A stretch of DNA of 39,022 nt, from the NCBI GenBank assembly GCA_003209275.1, contig QCRX01000005.1, forward strand, positions 1-39,022, written 5' to 3'. This DNA is from Prochlorococcus sp. AG-463-P14 (GTDB taxonomy: Bacteria > Cyanobacteriota > Cyanobacteriia > PCC-6307 > Cyanobiaceae). Positions 16,277 to 25,275 of the stretch are shown here, in pieces (position 1 is the first letter of the stretch; each line of letters opens with the position of its first letter). The translations under genes were made by a program, and so were the position numbers. The notes under the pieces are model-generated. The model ran no database searches. It saw nothing but the letters and a program-made list of their open reading frames with translations, and was not told where the DNA came from.

Positions 16277-16855
16277 TCAAATCGCTTCATTATGATTCAA
16301 AAGAAGGCTTTGAACCTCCTCAAACCCTTCATTAGCAGCATTAGATGCCTTCTCTAAGTTATTTCCAGCATCATCTAGCAAATCCTCTGAAATTCGTTCA
16401 ATTAATTCTATTTTTCGTTCCTCGAGCATAACCAGAACTTCATTTTCAATCAAATTACGAACAGCAGTTGCTCGCAACTTGTCATCAGAAGCCTCTGCAA
16501 AAGTTCCTTGAACTAACTCTTGAATAAAAAGACGGTGGACTTCGCTACTTCTAAGAAAACTCTCTGTCGCATTGATAATTCCTTCAACCAGAGCTTCATC
16601 GGGTTCAGAATTGTTATTGGCAAGTTTGAACTCCCAATCAAGATGCCGTCTTTGCCAACCTGCAGAGTGAAGACTAGGCATCACCGTCTGAGAGTAAGTA
16701 TCAACTGACATTTCATAAATTCTTTCCGCAAGCCTTTCACACCATTCACGCCCATGAACTTGCAGGTTTTGCTGCATGGTTTTGCGTTCCACAGAATGGC
16801 CACCATGATGGCTGTGACAAACACCATCAGGACATTCGATCGCAGTAAGGCCCAT
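16277..16855 (-). CDS. conserved hypothetical protein with N-terminal Cys/His cluster
   Basis: Not recognised as a named family. 192 residues, soluble and acidic. The first 20 residues carry CPDGVCHSHHGGHS (C8, C13, H14, H16, H17, H20), a likely metal-binding patch. The rest is largely helical, with EWCERLAERIYEMSVDTYSQTVMPSLHSAGWQRRHLDWEF and long charged helices (LIENEVLVMLEERKIELIERISEDLLDDAGNNLEKA) that may form a coiled coil. The ATG at 16855 puts the Cys/His cluster near the very N-terminus. The gene is monocistronic with its own terminator downstream and diverges from pntAA. A metal-related or regulatory role is possible but unproven. Confidence 0.8.
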   Translation of the reverse strand: MGLTAIECPDGVCHSHHGGHSVERKTMQQNLQVHGREWCERLAERIYEMSVDTYSQTVMPSLHSAGWQRRHLDWEFKLANNNSEPDEALVEGIINATESFLRSSEVHRLFIQELVQGTFAEASDDKLRATAVRNLIENEVLVMLEERKIELIERISEDLLDDAGNNLEKASNAANEGFEEVQSLLLNHNEAI

Positions 16856-16980
16856 TAAATTGTTGAGAGATCTTCTCTTTGTTATTAGCTAAAAAGTCAG
16901 CATTAAATGGCTTTCTTCAGAAAAGTTCCGGAAATTGGCACAATTAGCCGTAATCTCCAATAATTGAAGGCTTAACTATT

Positions 16981-18123
16981 TTGCCCAGACTTTTAGTCCC
17001 GGTGGAAACAGCTCCGGGTGAAACTCGAGTTGCAGCAACTCCTGAAACGGTTAGGAAGTTCCTTTCTATGGGTTGCGAAGTCTTGATTGAACAAGAGGCA
17101 GGACTTGCTTCAGGTTTCTCAGATCAAGATTACAAATCTGTTGGTGCGGAGTTAATTGCCAAAGGAGACCCTAAAGCTTGGAGCAATGTTGATTTGCTTC
17201 TCTGCTTACAAGCTCCAAATTCTGCGTCATTAAATAGGCTAAAAGCTGGAGCCCTTCTTGTTGGCTTGTTAGCTCCCTATTCGAATGATTCATTGGCAAA
17301 ATCATTGCAATCAAGAAAAATCTCCGCAATAGCCCTTGAATTGCTCCCGAGAATCAGTAGAGCTCAATCTGCAGATGCACTTTCATCGCAAGCAAATATC
17401 GCTGGCTACAAAGCTGTACTTGTAGCCGCAAGCGCTCTTGATCGTTATTTCCCAATGTTGATGACAGCAGCAGGAACGGTACAACCTGCTCGCGTGGTAA
17501 TTCTTGGCGCTGGTGTTGCTGGTTTACAAGCAGTTGCAACAGCACGAAGACTAGGTGCCGTCGTTTACGTCAGTGATATTCGTCCTGCTGTAAAAGAACA
17601 AGTCGAATCATTAGGAGCAAGATTTATCGAGCCTCCAGAGCTCGATAATGCTCCTAATGAATCCGGAGGATATGCGAAACAAGCTTCAGAAGCTTTTCTA
17701 AATTCTCAAAGGGAACAACTTTCTGATCAATTATCTGAAGCTGATGTGGCAATTTGTACTGCTCAAGTACCTGGGAAAGCGGCCCCAAGACTAATAAATG
17801 ATGAAATGCTAAACAGAATGAGGCCAGGAGCAGTTGTCATAGATCTCGCTGTAGCACAAGGTGGCAACTGTTCTGGCACAAAATCTGGGACAACCATTAT
17901 TCGAGAAGGAGTAAAGCTCATAGGTGCATCAGACCTTCCCTGCACACTTCCTAACCATGCCAGTGCTCTTTATTCGCGCAACTTAGTTGCCCTTCTTGAG
18001 CCATTCATAAAAGACGGTGAACTAAAACTGAATGTTGAGGATGAACTTATAGCTGGATGTTTAATAAGTGAGAACGGTGATCTCCGCTTCTCAGATTTAC
18101 TTACTCCTACAGGAATGAACTGA
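16981..18123 (+). CDS. pntAA: proton-translocating NAD(P) transhydrogenase, alpha subunit part 1
   Basis: Soluble NAD(H)-binding domain I of the transhydrogenase, which couples hydride transfer between NADH and NADP+ to proton movement across the membrane. 380 residues. The alanine dehydrogenase-like fold shows RVAATPETVRKFLSMG near the start and the Rossmann motif LGAGVAGLQAVATARRLGA, followed by VYVSDIRPAVKEQVESLGA. TTG at 16981 is used as start; GAAGG lies about 10 nt before it and the family N-terminus MPRLLVPVE begins there. The TGA overlaps the next ATG by one base. In many bacteria this domain is fused to the membrane part; here it is a separate gene. Confidence 0.95.
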   Translation: MPRLLVPVETAPGETRVAATPETVRKFLSMGCEVLIEQEAGLASGFSDQDYKSVGAELIAKGDPKAWSNVDLLLCLQAPNSASLNRLKAGALLVGLLAPYSNDSLAKSLQSRKISAIALELLPRISRAQSADALSSQANIAGYKAVLVAASALDRYFPMLMTAAGTVQPARVVILGAGVAGLQAVATARRLGAVVYVSDIRPAVKEQVESLGARFIEPPELDNAPNESGGYAKQASEAFLNSQREQLSDQLSEADVAICTAQVPGKAAPRLINDEMLNRMRPGAVVIDLAVAQGGNCSGTKSGTTIIREGVKLIGASDLPCTLPNHASALYSRNLVALLEPFIKDGELKLNVEDELIAGCLISENGDLRFSDLLTPTGMN

Positions 18124-18428
18124 TGTCGTTTTTAAGTGAAGCCCTCTGGGTTCTTCTTTTAGGAAGCCTTCTTGGTCTAGAGCTAATTGGGAAAGTGCCT
18201 CCAACACTCCATACCCCTCTAATGAGTGGTGCAAATGCTATTTCTGGAATAACTATGCTGGCCGCCTTAACACTAATTATCAAGGCTAACGGCAATATTC
18301 CGCTATTGATAATGGGTTCAGTCTCTCTAAGTTTTGCCCTCTTCAATGTTATTGGTGGATTCTTTGTGACTGATCGAATGCTGGCAATGTTCAGCCGTAA
18401 AACCATTAATCGAAAGGATAATCACTAA
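18123..18428 (+). CDS. pntAB: NAD(P) transhydrogenase, alpha subunit part 2 (membrane)
   Basis: A 101-residue membrane protein, the first part of the transhydrogenase proton channel (domain II). Three hydrophobic helices are visible: EALWVLLLGSLLGLELIG, a second around ISGITMLAALTLIIKA and a third around LLIMGSVSLSFALFNVIGGFF. The motif PPTLHTPLMSGANAISG is the conserved loop of this subunit. The ATG shares a base with the pntAA stop (TGATG) and the stop shares a base with the pntB start (TAATG), so the subunits are translated in series. Confidence 0.95.
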   Translation: MSFLSEALWVLLLGSLLGLELIGKVPPTLHTPLMSGANAISGITMLAALTLIIKANGNIPLLIMGSVSLSFALFNVIGGFFVTDRMLAMFSRKTINRKDNH

Positions 18429-19867
18429 TGACAACTGCTGAAATACTTAAATATGCGATAGATCTTGTCGCTGTTCTTCTACTTGCTTTAGGCATAAAAG
18501 GCCTATCAAAGGTACGTTCCGCCAGAGAAGCCAACCGTCTTGCTGCAATTGCAATGGCGCTAGCTGTAGTTGGTGTTTTATTGAATTCTTTAGGCACTAC
18601 TGGGATCTCAAGCAGTTCTTGGATTTGGATAATTATTGGTTCAGCCGTGGGAGGCCTATTAGGTCTATTAACGGCCCAACGTGTCCCTATGACTGCAATG
18701 CCAGAAACCGTGGCCCTTTTCAATGGCTGCGGTGGAATGTCGTCTTTGCTAGTTGCTATAGGCGTAGCTCTTTTCCCTACAACAACAGGTGAAGTTCAGA
18801 TAGCAAGTGGTTTAGTAGAAACCATTTCAATAGTGGTATCAATTTTTGTTGGTGCTATTACCTTCAGTGGTTCCATTATTGCAATGGCCAAATTGCAAGG
18901 ATGGCTATCAACTCCAAGCTGGATGCAAAGCAAATTAAGGCATGTATTCAATATCATTTTCGCTGTCATATCCTTTATCGCAGCCTTAGAACTAATCAGA
19001 TCTCAAGGTAATAATGCAATTTGGTTACTAGTTATTGGGTCCAGTCTTCTAGGTATCGGAGTGACGTTACCAATCGGTGGTGCTGATATGCCTGTAGTTA
19101 TTTCTTTGTTAAATAGCTACTCGGGCGTAGCTGCTGCAGCTGCCGGATTCGTTGTAGGGAGTCAACTTCTAATCGTTGCCGGTGCAATGGTAGGTGCCGC
19201 AGGATTAATCCTTACCCAAGTCATGTGCAATGGCATGAATAGATCTCTTATATCTGTTCTATTTGGAGGGGCCATAGGAGGAGCAAGCTCAGTCTCTAAG
19301 GAAAATAGTGAATACAAAAACATCACTAGTTGCAGCACAGAAGAATGTGCTCTCACCCTTGAAGCAGCAGAGAGAGTAGTTGTTGTTCCTGGGTATGGTC
19401 TTGCTGTCGCTCAGGCACAACACACTCTCAGGGAAGTTACGAGAGTTTTAGAAACAAGTGGCATTCAAGTCACCTATGCAATACATCCTGTAGCGGGGAG
19501 AATGCCTGGACATATGAATGTTCTTCTTGCAGAAGCTGATGTTCCTTACGAACAACTCAAGGAAATGGACGTAATCAATCCTGATTTTCCTGCTACTGAC
19601 GTAGTCCTAGTACTTGGAGCTAATGATGTAGTGAACCCGCAAGCTAAAAACGATCCGAGTTCTCCTCTTTATGGAATGCCAGTGCTTAACGTTCAAGACG
19701 CTCGGACTGTCTTCGTTGTTAAGCGCGGCATGAATGCAGGTTATTCAGGAATAAAAAATGATTTGTTTGAACTAGCAAACACATCAATGGTTTTTGGTGA
19801 TGCAAAAAAAGTTCTGGGTGACCTTTTAGTTGAACTTAAGGAGTTAGGCGTTGGACGCAAAGGATAA
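18428..19867 (+). CDS. pntB: NAD(P) transhydrogenase, beta subunit
   Basis: A 479-residue beta subunit. The N-terminal two thirds holds about nine membrane helices (rest of domain II), including the conserved MPETVALFNGCGG region and the small-residue helix YSGVAAAAAGFVVGS. The C-terminal NADP(H)-binding domain III shows VVVPGYGLAVAQAQH, VTYAIHPVAGRMPGHMNV, VLGANDVVNPQA and VVKRGMNAGYSG. The canonical Asp of GADDVVNP is replaced by Asn in GANDVVNP. The last 17 nt overlap the following hydrolase gene. The enzyme balances NADPH and NADH pools at the photosynthetic membrane. Confidence 0.96.
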   Translation: MTTAEILKYAIDLVAVLLLALGIKGLSKVRSAREANRLAAIAMALAVVGVLLNSLGTTGISSSSWIWIIIGSAVGGLLGLLTAQRVPMTAMPETVALFNGCGGMSSLLVAIGVALFPTTTGEVQIASGLVETISIVVSIFVGAITFSGSIIAMAKLQGWLSTPSWMQSKLRHVFNIIFAVISFIAALELIRSQGNNAIWLLVIGSSLLGIGVTLPIGGADMPVVISLLNSYSGVAAAAAGFVVGSQLLIVAGAMVGAAGLILTQVMCNGMNRSLISVLFGGAIGGASSVSKENSEYKNITSCSTEECALTLEAAERVVVVPGYGLAVAQAQHTLREVTRVLETSGIQVTYAIHPVAGRMPGHMNVLLAEADVPYEQLKEMDVINPDFPATDVVLVLGANDVVNPQAKNDPSSPLYGMPVLNVQDARTVFVVKRGMNAGYSGIKNDLFELANTSMVFGDAKKVLGDLLVELKELGVGRKG

Positions 19868-20957
19868 TTCAAATGAAAAGTTACTAGAACTTCTTCAAAT
19901 AAGTCCTTTTAGGCAACGTTTCCCATGGATCGGTGGTGATCTACAAACCCTCAGAGATACTCTGAGAACCGACAGACTTCCTAATAACAATGGGAAAGTA
20001 ATAAAAATAACTATTCCTGAAATTCCTAACGGTTCATTTGGCCCAGGACAACTATTAGCTTTCCTTGATACACCGGCCTCCCCCCCCCTGGCTTTAGTCC
20101 TCATGCTCCATGGACTAGGAGGCTCTAGCCAAAGACAAGGCCTAAGGAGAATGGCAGCGACTCTTGAAAAAGCAGGCTTTGCCGTATTAAGACTAAATCT
20201 CCGAGGTGCTCACCCTGGAAGGCATCTTGCTGGAGGGACATATGCTGCCAGTTGCAATAGTGATATTAGACCTGTCTTAATTAGAGCCAGAAAAATATGC
20301 GAAGAGCTTTGTAGCTCTAGCAATCAAAAAGAAAAATCTATCCCATTACTAGGCGTAGGGATATCACTAGGAGGAACAATTCTTCTGAACGCTTGTTTAG
20401 AAGAAATCTTAAAGCATGATACTTCTAAACCTTTATTAGATGGTTTAGCTTGCACTAGCAGTCCTCTTAATCTAGTGGAATCAAGTTCCTCAATTGAAAG
20501 ACCAAGAAATAAAATCTACCAAAGGTGGCTTCTAAAAAGACTTATTCATCAAACACTCGAAGACCCATTTGGAATCAGTGATCAAGAGAAAAATAGACTA
20601 AAAAGATTTTCTAAAAATAACAACTATATTAGAACTATTCGTGAATTTGATGAAACTATTACTGCTCCTCGCTGGGGTTATAAAAACGTAGATTCTTACT
20701 ATCTTAAAGCCTCTCCCTATTCTTCCCTTGTAGACAATTCCAGGAAGTTACCACCTACGCTTTTATTACAAGCGAAAGATGATCCTTGGGTCCCTTCCAA
20801 TGCATCAGAAAAATTAAATTCGCATCTCTCTTCAATTAAGTCTTCTCAACTAAAGATTTATATATCTAAACATGGTGGGCACAATGGCTTTCATGCAATT
20901 GATGGGTGCTGGGGGGATAAATTAGTCAAAACCTGGTTTAATAAATTAATAAACTAG
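19851..20957 (+). CDS. YheT-family alpha/beta hydrolase
   Basis: A 368-residue alpha/beta hydrolase of the YheT/Eli3-like group. The N-terminal RFPWIGGDLQTLRDTLR is the 'P-F-x-x-x-x-x-G-x-x-Q-T' entry motif of that family. The oxyanion loop is LMLHGLGGSSQRQGLRRM, the nucleophile elbow GVGISLGG, the acid DDPWVP and the catalytic His SKHGGHNGF. Start is TTG at 19851, overlapping pntB by 17 nt; no in-frame ATG gives a complete N-terminus. A run of nine C (20080-20088) lies in the coding region and any slippage there would end the protein early. Substrate is unknown; co-expression with pnt is predicted from the overlap. Confidence 0.9.
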   Translation: MDAKDNSNEKLLELLQISPFRQRFPWIGGDLQTLRDTLRTDRLPNNNGKVIKITIPEIPNGSFGPGQLLAFLDTPASPPLALVLMLHGLGGSSQRQGLRRMAATLEKAGFAVLRLNLRGAHPGRHLAGGTYAASCNSDIRPVLIRARKICEELCSSSNQKEKSIPLLGVGISLGGTILLNACLEEILKHDTSKPLLDGLACTSSPLNLVESSSSIERPRNKIYQRWLLKRLIHQTLEDPFGISDQEKNRLKRFSKNNNYIRTIREFDETITAPRWGYKNVDSYYLKASPYSSLVDNSRKLPPTLLLQAKDDPWVPSNASEKLNSHLSSIKSSQLKIYISKHGGHNGFHAIDGCWGDKLVKTWFNKLIN

Positions 20958-21010
20958 TCATTTATTTATTTAGTTAGTTAGTTAAAATATTCCAAAGAAA
21001 TTAATTAGCT

Positions 21011-22243
21011 TCAAATATTGTCCTTATTCATACTGACATATTCTTTGACTAGCTTACGAGACCATAGATCCACAAAAAGGATATCCTCCAAACTTGGATC
21101 TTTTTTTAAGTCAACTTTGTGTTTTTCACAAATAGCTTCTATAACTCTCGGTATACCTAAGAAACTAATTTTTTCTTCTAGAAATTGAGCTACAGCCTCC
21201 TCATTTGCTGCATTTAAAACAGCAGGCATTGTTCCACCTATACGACCAGCATCATAGGCAAGTTGCATACAAGGATATTTTTGTGTATCTGGAGTGCCAA
21301 AAGTGAGCTTTCCAATCTCTGCAAGATTTAAGCGTTTCCAAGAAGTCTCAAGTCTTTCAGGCCAACTCATGCAATAAAGGATAGGAAGCTTCATATCTGG
21401 CCAACCAAGTTGTGCCAAAACAGAGGAATCTGCAAGCTCAACCATTGAGTGAATAATGCTTTGAGGGTGTATGACTATTTCTATATGGTCGTAATCAAGG
21501 CCAAACAAATAATGTGCTTCTATAACCTCAAGTCCTTTGTTCATAAGAGTTGCTGAATCAACTGTAATTTTGCGGCCCATACTCCAATTCGGATGGCTTG
21601 TTGCATCTTTTACAGTCGCTTTTGCTAAGTCCTCTTTTGCCCAATCTCTAAAAGCTCCTCCAGAGGCAGTTAACAAAATGCGACGAAGGCCAGGTGTAGG
21701 AATCCCAGTTGAAAGGCGAGCATTTTCGGCCCATGGAGTTCCTTGCAAGGATTGAAAAATCGCAGAATGTTCAGAATCAGCCGGCAATAATCGACTACCA
21801 CTATTTTTCAACTCAGGCAAAACCACTGGTCCTGCCGCTATAAGTGTTTCTTTATTAGCCAGAGCAAGATCCTTTCCTGCTCTAATTGCTGACAAAGTTG
21901 GAAGTAACCCCGCACAACCAACTATTCCCGTAACGACAAGTTCCGCACTGCTCCATGAAGCCGCCTCATTAAGGCCTTCTTTACCTACTAGCAATTCTGG
22001 CTGTTGACTAATTAGACACCCTTTGGAAAGAATTTGTAGCCTTTCCTTAAGTTCAGGCAATATTGACTCATCAGCAAGCGCCACAGCCTCTGGCTTATGT
22101 CTTTGGATCTGATCAATTAAAAGATTCAGATTGCGTCCTGCCGTTAGAGCTACAACCTTGAAAGCGTCTGGAAACTCTTCAACAATTTGCAAAGTCTGGG
22201 TACCTATTGAACCCGTGGAGCCCAGCACACTGATGGCTTTCAC
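21011..22243 (-). CDS. dxr: 1-deoxy-D-xylulose 5-phosphate reductoisomerase
   Basis: Dxr makes 2-C-methyl-D-erythritol 4-phosphate from DXP with NADPH, the committed step of the MEP isoprenoid pathway feeding carotenoids, phytol and quinones. 410 residues, normal length. The NADPH motif [14 protein letters not shown] is at residues 8-21. Active-site segments are [44 protein letters not shown] and [13 protein letters not shown]. The C-terminal domain has [18 protein letters not shown]. Start is GTG at 22243. It diverges from the sodium-dependent transporter gene and converges with the YheT-like gene. Confidence 0.97.
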   Translation of the reverse strand: MKAISVLGSTGSIGTQTLQIVEEFPDAFKVVALTAGRNLNLLIDQIQRHKPEAVALADESILPELKERLQILSKGCLISQQPELLVGKEGLNEAASWSSAELVVTGIVGCAGLLPTLSAIRAGKDLALANKETLIAAGPVVLPELKNSGSRLLPADSEHSAIFQSLQGTPWAENARLSTGIPTPGLRRILLTASGGAFRDWAKEDLAKATVKDATSHPNWSMGRKITVDSATLMNKGLEVIEAHYLFGLDYDHIEIVIHPQSIIHSMVELADSSVLAQLGWPDMKLPILYCMSWPERLETSWKRLNLAEIGKLTFGTPDTQKYPCMQLAYDAGRIGGTMPAVLNAANEEAVAQFLEEKISFLGIPRVIEAICEKHKVDLKKDPSLEDILFVDLWSRKLVKEYVSMNKDNI

Positions 22244-22337
22244 AAAGTTCAGGCAACTATTACTAGTCTCCCATTACAAGGCCTAACCTCATAATGATTA
22301 ACTTCAACTAAAACTGTAATTAAGGAAGCAGTTAAAA

Positions 22338-23672
22338 ATGTCTACTCGAGAACATTGGAAATCTGGGCTTGGCTTTGTGCTTGCCGCGACAGGAAGTGCT
22401 GTAGGACTAGGCAATCTATGGGGATTCGCTTACAGAGCTTCTCAAGGAGGTGGTGCTGCTTTTCTACTTCTTTATTTATTAATCGTACTTGTAGTTTGCC
22501 TGCCAATCCTAGTTGCAGAAATGGTTCTCGGTCGCAGTACTGGCAAAAGTCCTATTAGTGCTCCTGTTCAAGCAGCAGGCCGTCGATGGCAGCCGATGGG
22601 CTGGCTTTTTGTATTAGCAGCATGCGGAATTCTCGCCTTCTATGCCGTTCTAATGGGTTGGACAGCTCACACATTTATTCATTCAATCTTCTTCGGTCTT
22701 CCAAATAACTTGACTGAAGCCAAAGCATTCTTTGGAACAGTTAGCAGCGGGAATAGTGTTCTCTTAGGCCAATTACTAAGCCTTGTAATTACTGCAATAA
22801 TTGTTTCTGCTGGTATACGAAAGGGAATAGAAAGGCTTACAAGATGGTGCATTCCATTACTTTTCATATTGCTATTATTTTTGGCTTGTTGGGCGACAAC
22901 ACTTTCTGGTGCTTGGGAGGGATATAGGACTTTTCTTCTTAGATGGGATGCAAGTCAATTACTAAATCCTACAACTGTTAGGAATGCTTTCACTCAAGCA
23001 TTCTTCTCAATAGGAACAGGTATAGGCTGCATTCTTGCCTATTCTGCTTACCTTGATAAACGTAATCATTTACCTCGCCAGGCAGTTGCAATTGTAAGTA
23101 TGGATTCTGCAGTAGGAGTATTAGCAGGAATGGTCACTTTCCCTGTAGTAATGAGTTTTGGCCTTAAGGATATGGTAAGTGGATCAACAGTAGGTACTTT
23201 ATTTATTTCCCTGCCTACTGGACTGGCTGCCCTTGGTGTGACAGGTCAATTTGTAGCAGTTCTCTTCTTTGGACTTGCATATGTGGCAGCATTAACCTCT
23301 TCAATCTCTCTATTAGAGGTGCCTGTTGCCTCAATGGTTGATCGTCTTGGGCTGAAACGGAATTATGCTGTTTGGATTTCAACGAGTTTGATTTTTATAG
23401 CTGGTCTACCAGCTGCATTTGACTTAGGTTTCTTAGAAAAAATGGATGCTGTATTTGGTGGTGTTCTATTAATTTTTGGAGGATTTCTCTTGTCTCTATT
23501 GCTTGGATGGGTTGTGCCTAGACGTTTTGATGAGGACCTTTCTGGCTGTGCGACTCCTTACCCAGTTAGAAGGTTTTTAAAATTCATGCTCAGGTGGATT
23601 TCACCTCCAGTAGTAGCTTTTGGCCTAATGATCAGTGTGATAGACCTTATTCAAAATTGGTCCGCAACCTAA
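22338..23672 (+). CDS. sodium-dependent transporter of the NSS (SNF) family
   Basis: A 444-residue secondary transporter of the neurotransmitter:sodium symporter family, built on the LeuT fold with about 11 helices. Helix 1 has GFVLAATGSAVGLGNLWGFAYRA, which supplies the sodium and substrate sites of LeuT-like proteins. Helix 6 is around QAFFSIGTGIGCILAYSAYL. Bacterial members import amino acids or related solutes. The substrate cannot be told from the sequence. Start ATG at 22338 after a short A-rich leader. No partner gene is linked: dxr diverges upstream and cysS converges downstream. Confidence 0.93.
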   Translation: MSTREHWKSGLGFVLAATGSAVGLGNLWGFAYRASQGGGAAFLLLYLLIVLVVCLPILVAEMVLGRSTGKSPISAPVQAAGRRWQPMGWLFVLAACGILAFYAVLMGWTAHTFIHSIFFGLPNNLTEAKAFFGTVSSGNSVLLGQLLSLVITAIIVSAGIRKGIERLTRWCIPLLFILLLFLACWATTLSGAWEGYRTFLLRWDASQLLNPTTVRNAFTQAFFSIGTGIGCILAYSAYLDKRNHLPRQAVAIVSMDSAVGVLAGMVTFPVVMSFGLKDMVSGSTVGTLFISLPTGLAALGVTGQFVAVLFFGLAYVAALTSSISLLEVPVASMVDRLGLKRNYAVWISTSLIFIAGLPAAFDLGFLEKMDAVFGGVLLIFGGFLLSLLLGWVVPRRFDEDLSGCATPYPVRRFLKFMLRWISPPVVAFGLMISVIDLIQNWSAT

Positions 23673-23714
23673 ACAAGAAAGTTCATCCTCCGTAGAATTC
23701 CTATTTTATAAGAT

Positions 23715-25220
23715 TTAATTCCTAATCCATTCTGTAACTCCTCCTGGTTTATCGACCAATTCAATTCCTAATTTTTTTAATTTATCTCGAATCTGATCTG
23801 CAGTTTTAAAATCACGAGCAAGTTTTGCCTTAGTTCTTTCATCTATAGCTGATTGAATCTCACTGAGATCAATCACGTTTTCCTCTTCATTTAATAAATA
23901 ATTCTCTAATTCTGCTCGCAATCCAATAACAGCTGCAAGCTCTACAAGACATAACCATCGAGAGTAAAAAGTTGGATGTTCTACTTCTGAAGTTGCGTCA
24001 AAATCTCCTCGATTCAATCGATTAGCCAAAGATCTAAGAGGGCGTGCAACTTCAAAGAGAACTGCTAAGGCTCCTGAAGTATTAAGGTCATCATTCATCG
24101 CATCTATAAATCGTTGACGTTGAGAATTCCATCCCTCGTCAATGGTGTCTTTTGAAGGCAGAACAGCTCCTGAATCGGGATTAATGAAATTCTCTTTAGG
24201 CCACTCTAATAATTCACCATAAGTAATTCCCAAGCAAAGGGCACTATTAAGGCCTCTCCATCCAGATGAGGAAGCTTGTAAAGCTTCTCTCGTGAAATCA
24301 AGAGGTTTACGGTAATGGGCCTGCAAAACAAACAATCTCAATGTCATTGGAGAGACACCTTCATGAAGAAGATCTCTAATGGTTGTGAAATTACCAAGTG
24401 ATTTACTCATCTTCTGGCCACCAACATTCACCATCCCGTTATGAAGCCAATATCGTGCTAGTTCTTGTCCAGAAGCAGCCTCAGACTGAGCAATTTCATT
24501 TTCATGATGAGGAAAAATTAGATCGGCTCCTCCTAGATGTATATCTATCGTGTTACCTAATTCCTCTCGAACCATTGCAGAGCATTCAATATGCCAACCA
24601 GGGCGTCCTGCTCCCCATTGAGAAGGGAAGCTAGGTTCTCCTTCTTTAGCTCCTTTCCATAAAGCAAAGTCAAATGAATTTCTTTTTCTTGCCTCTTCAA
24701 CTTCTCTAACACGACCATCAGCATTTAATTGTTGTTCATAAATATCACGACCGCTTAACTTTCCATAGTTGACATGCTTCATCACCGAAAAGTAGACATC
24801 TCCATCTACTGAGTAAGCGGCACCTTTTTCTTCAAGTTCAGAAATAAGCGTACGGATACTATCAAGACATTTTGTAGCTCTTGGCATTCGATCTGGGCGA
24901 AGGATCCCTAGAGATTCCATATCTTTGTGAAAAGCCTGAATATTTCTTTCGCTAACGTCACCCATCGTGCATCCCTCTTCAGCCGCACGATGAAGAATTT
25001 TATCGTCAATATCTGTAAAATTCTGAACAAAAGTCACTGAAAAGCCTTGCCAGATAAGATATCTACGAAGTACATCCCAAACAATGTAACTGCGCGCATG
25101 TCCAAGATGGCACAAGTCATAAACAGTAACCCCACAGCAATAAATGCTCACCTTGCCAGGCGAAAGAGGTCGAAAAAGTTCCCTACGACGGGTAAGGGTG
25201 TTGGTTAACTTTAAGGACAC
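23715..25220 (-). CDS. cysS: cysteinyl-tRNA synthetase
   Basis: A class I aminoacyl-tRNA synthetase that charges tRNA-Cys. 501 residues. Zinc and substrate ligands are at [22 protein letters not shown], which includes the HIGH-like HLGH; further ligands lie in WHIECSAM and [13 protein letters not shown]. The KMSKS loop is [10 protein letters not shown]. The C-terminal helical DALR-type anticodon domain follows from about residue 340, and the ending [26 protein letters not shown] is the usual CysS tail. The start is GTG at 25220. It is downstream of polA by 55 nt on the same strand, a possible operon. Confidence 0.97.
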   Translation of the reverse strand: MSLKLTNTLTRRRELFRPLSPGKVSIYCCGVTVYDLCHLGHARSYIVWDVLRRYLIWQGFSVTFVQNFTDIDDKILHRAAEEGCTMGDVSERNIQAFHKDMESLGILRPDRMPRATKCLDSIRTLISELEEKGAAYSVDGDVYFSVMKHVNYGKLSGRDIYEQQLNADGRVREVEEARKRNSFDFALWKGAKEGEPSFPSQWGAGRPGWHIECSAMVREELGNTIDIHLGGADLIFPHHENEIAQSEAASGQELARYWLHNGMVNVGGQKMSKSLGNFTTIRDLLHEGVSPMTLRLFVLQAHYRKPLDFTREALQASSSGWRGLNSALCLGITYGELLEWPKENFINPDSGAVLPSKDTIDEGWNSQRQRFIDAMNDDLNTSGALAVLFEVARPLRSLANRLNRGDFDATSEVEHPTFYSRWLCLVELAAVIGLRAELENYLLNEEENVIDLSEIQSAIDERTKAKLARDFKTADQIRDKLKKLGIELVDKPGGVTEWIRN

Positions 25221-25275
25221 TGTTTTGAGCAGTACATTCCATTCATTAAGGCTACGGCCACATTTACTCTTTCAT

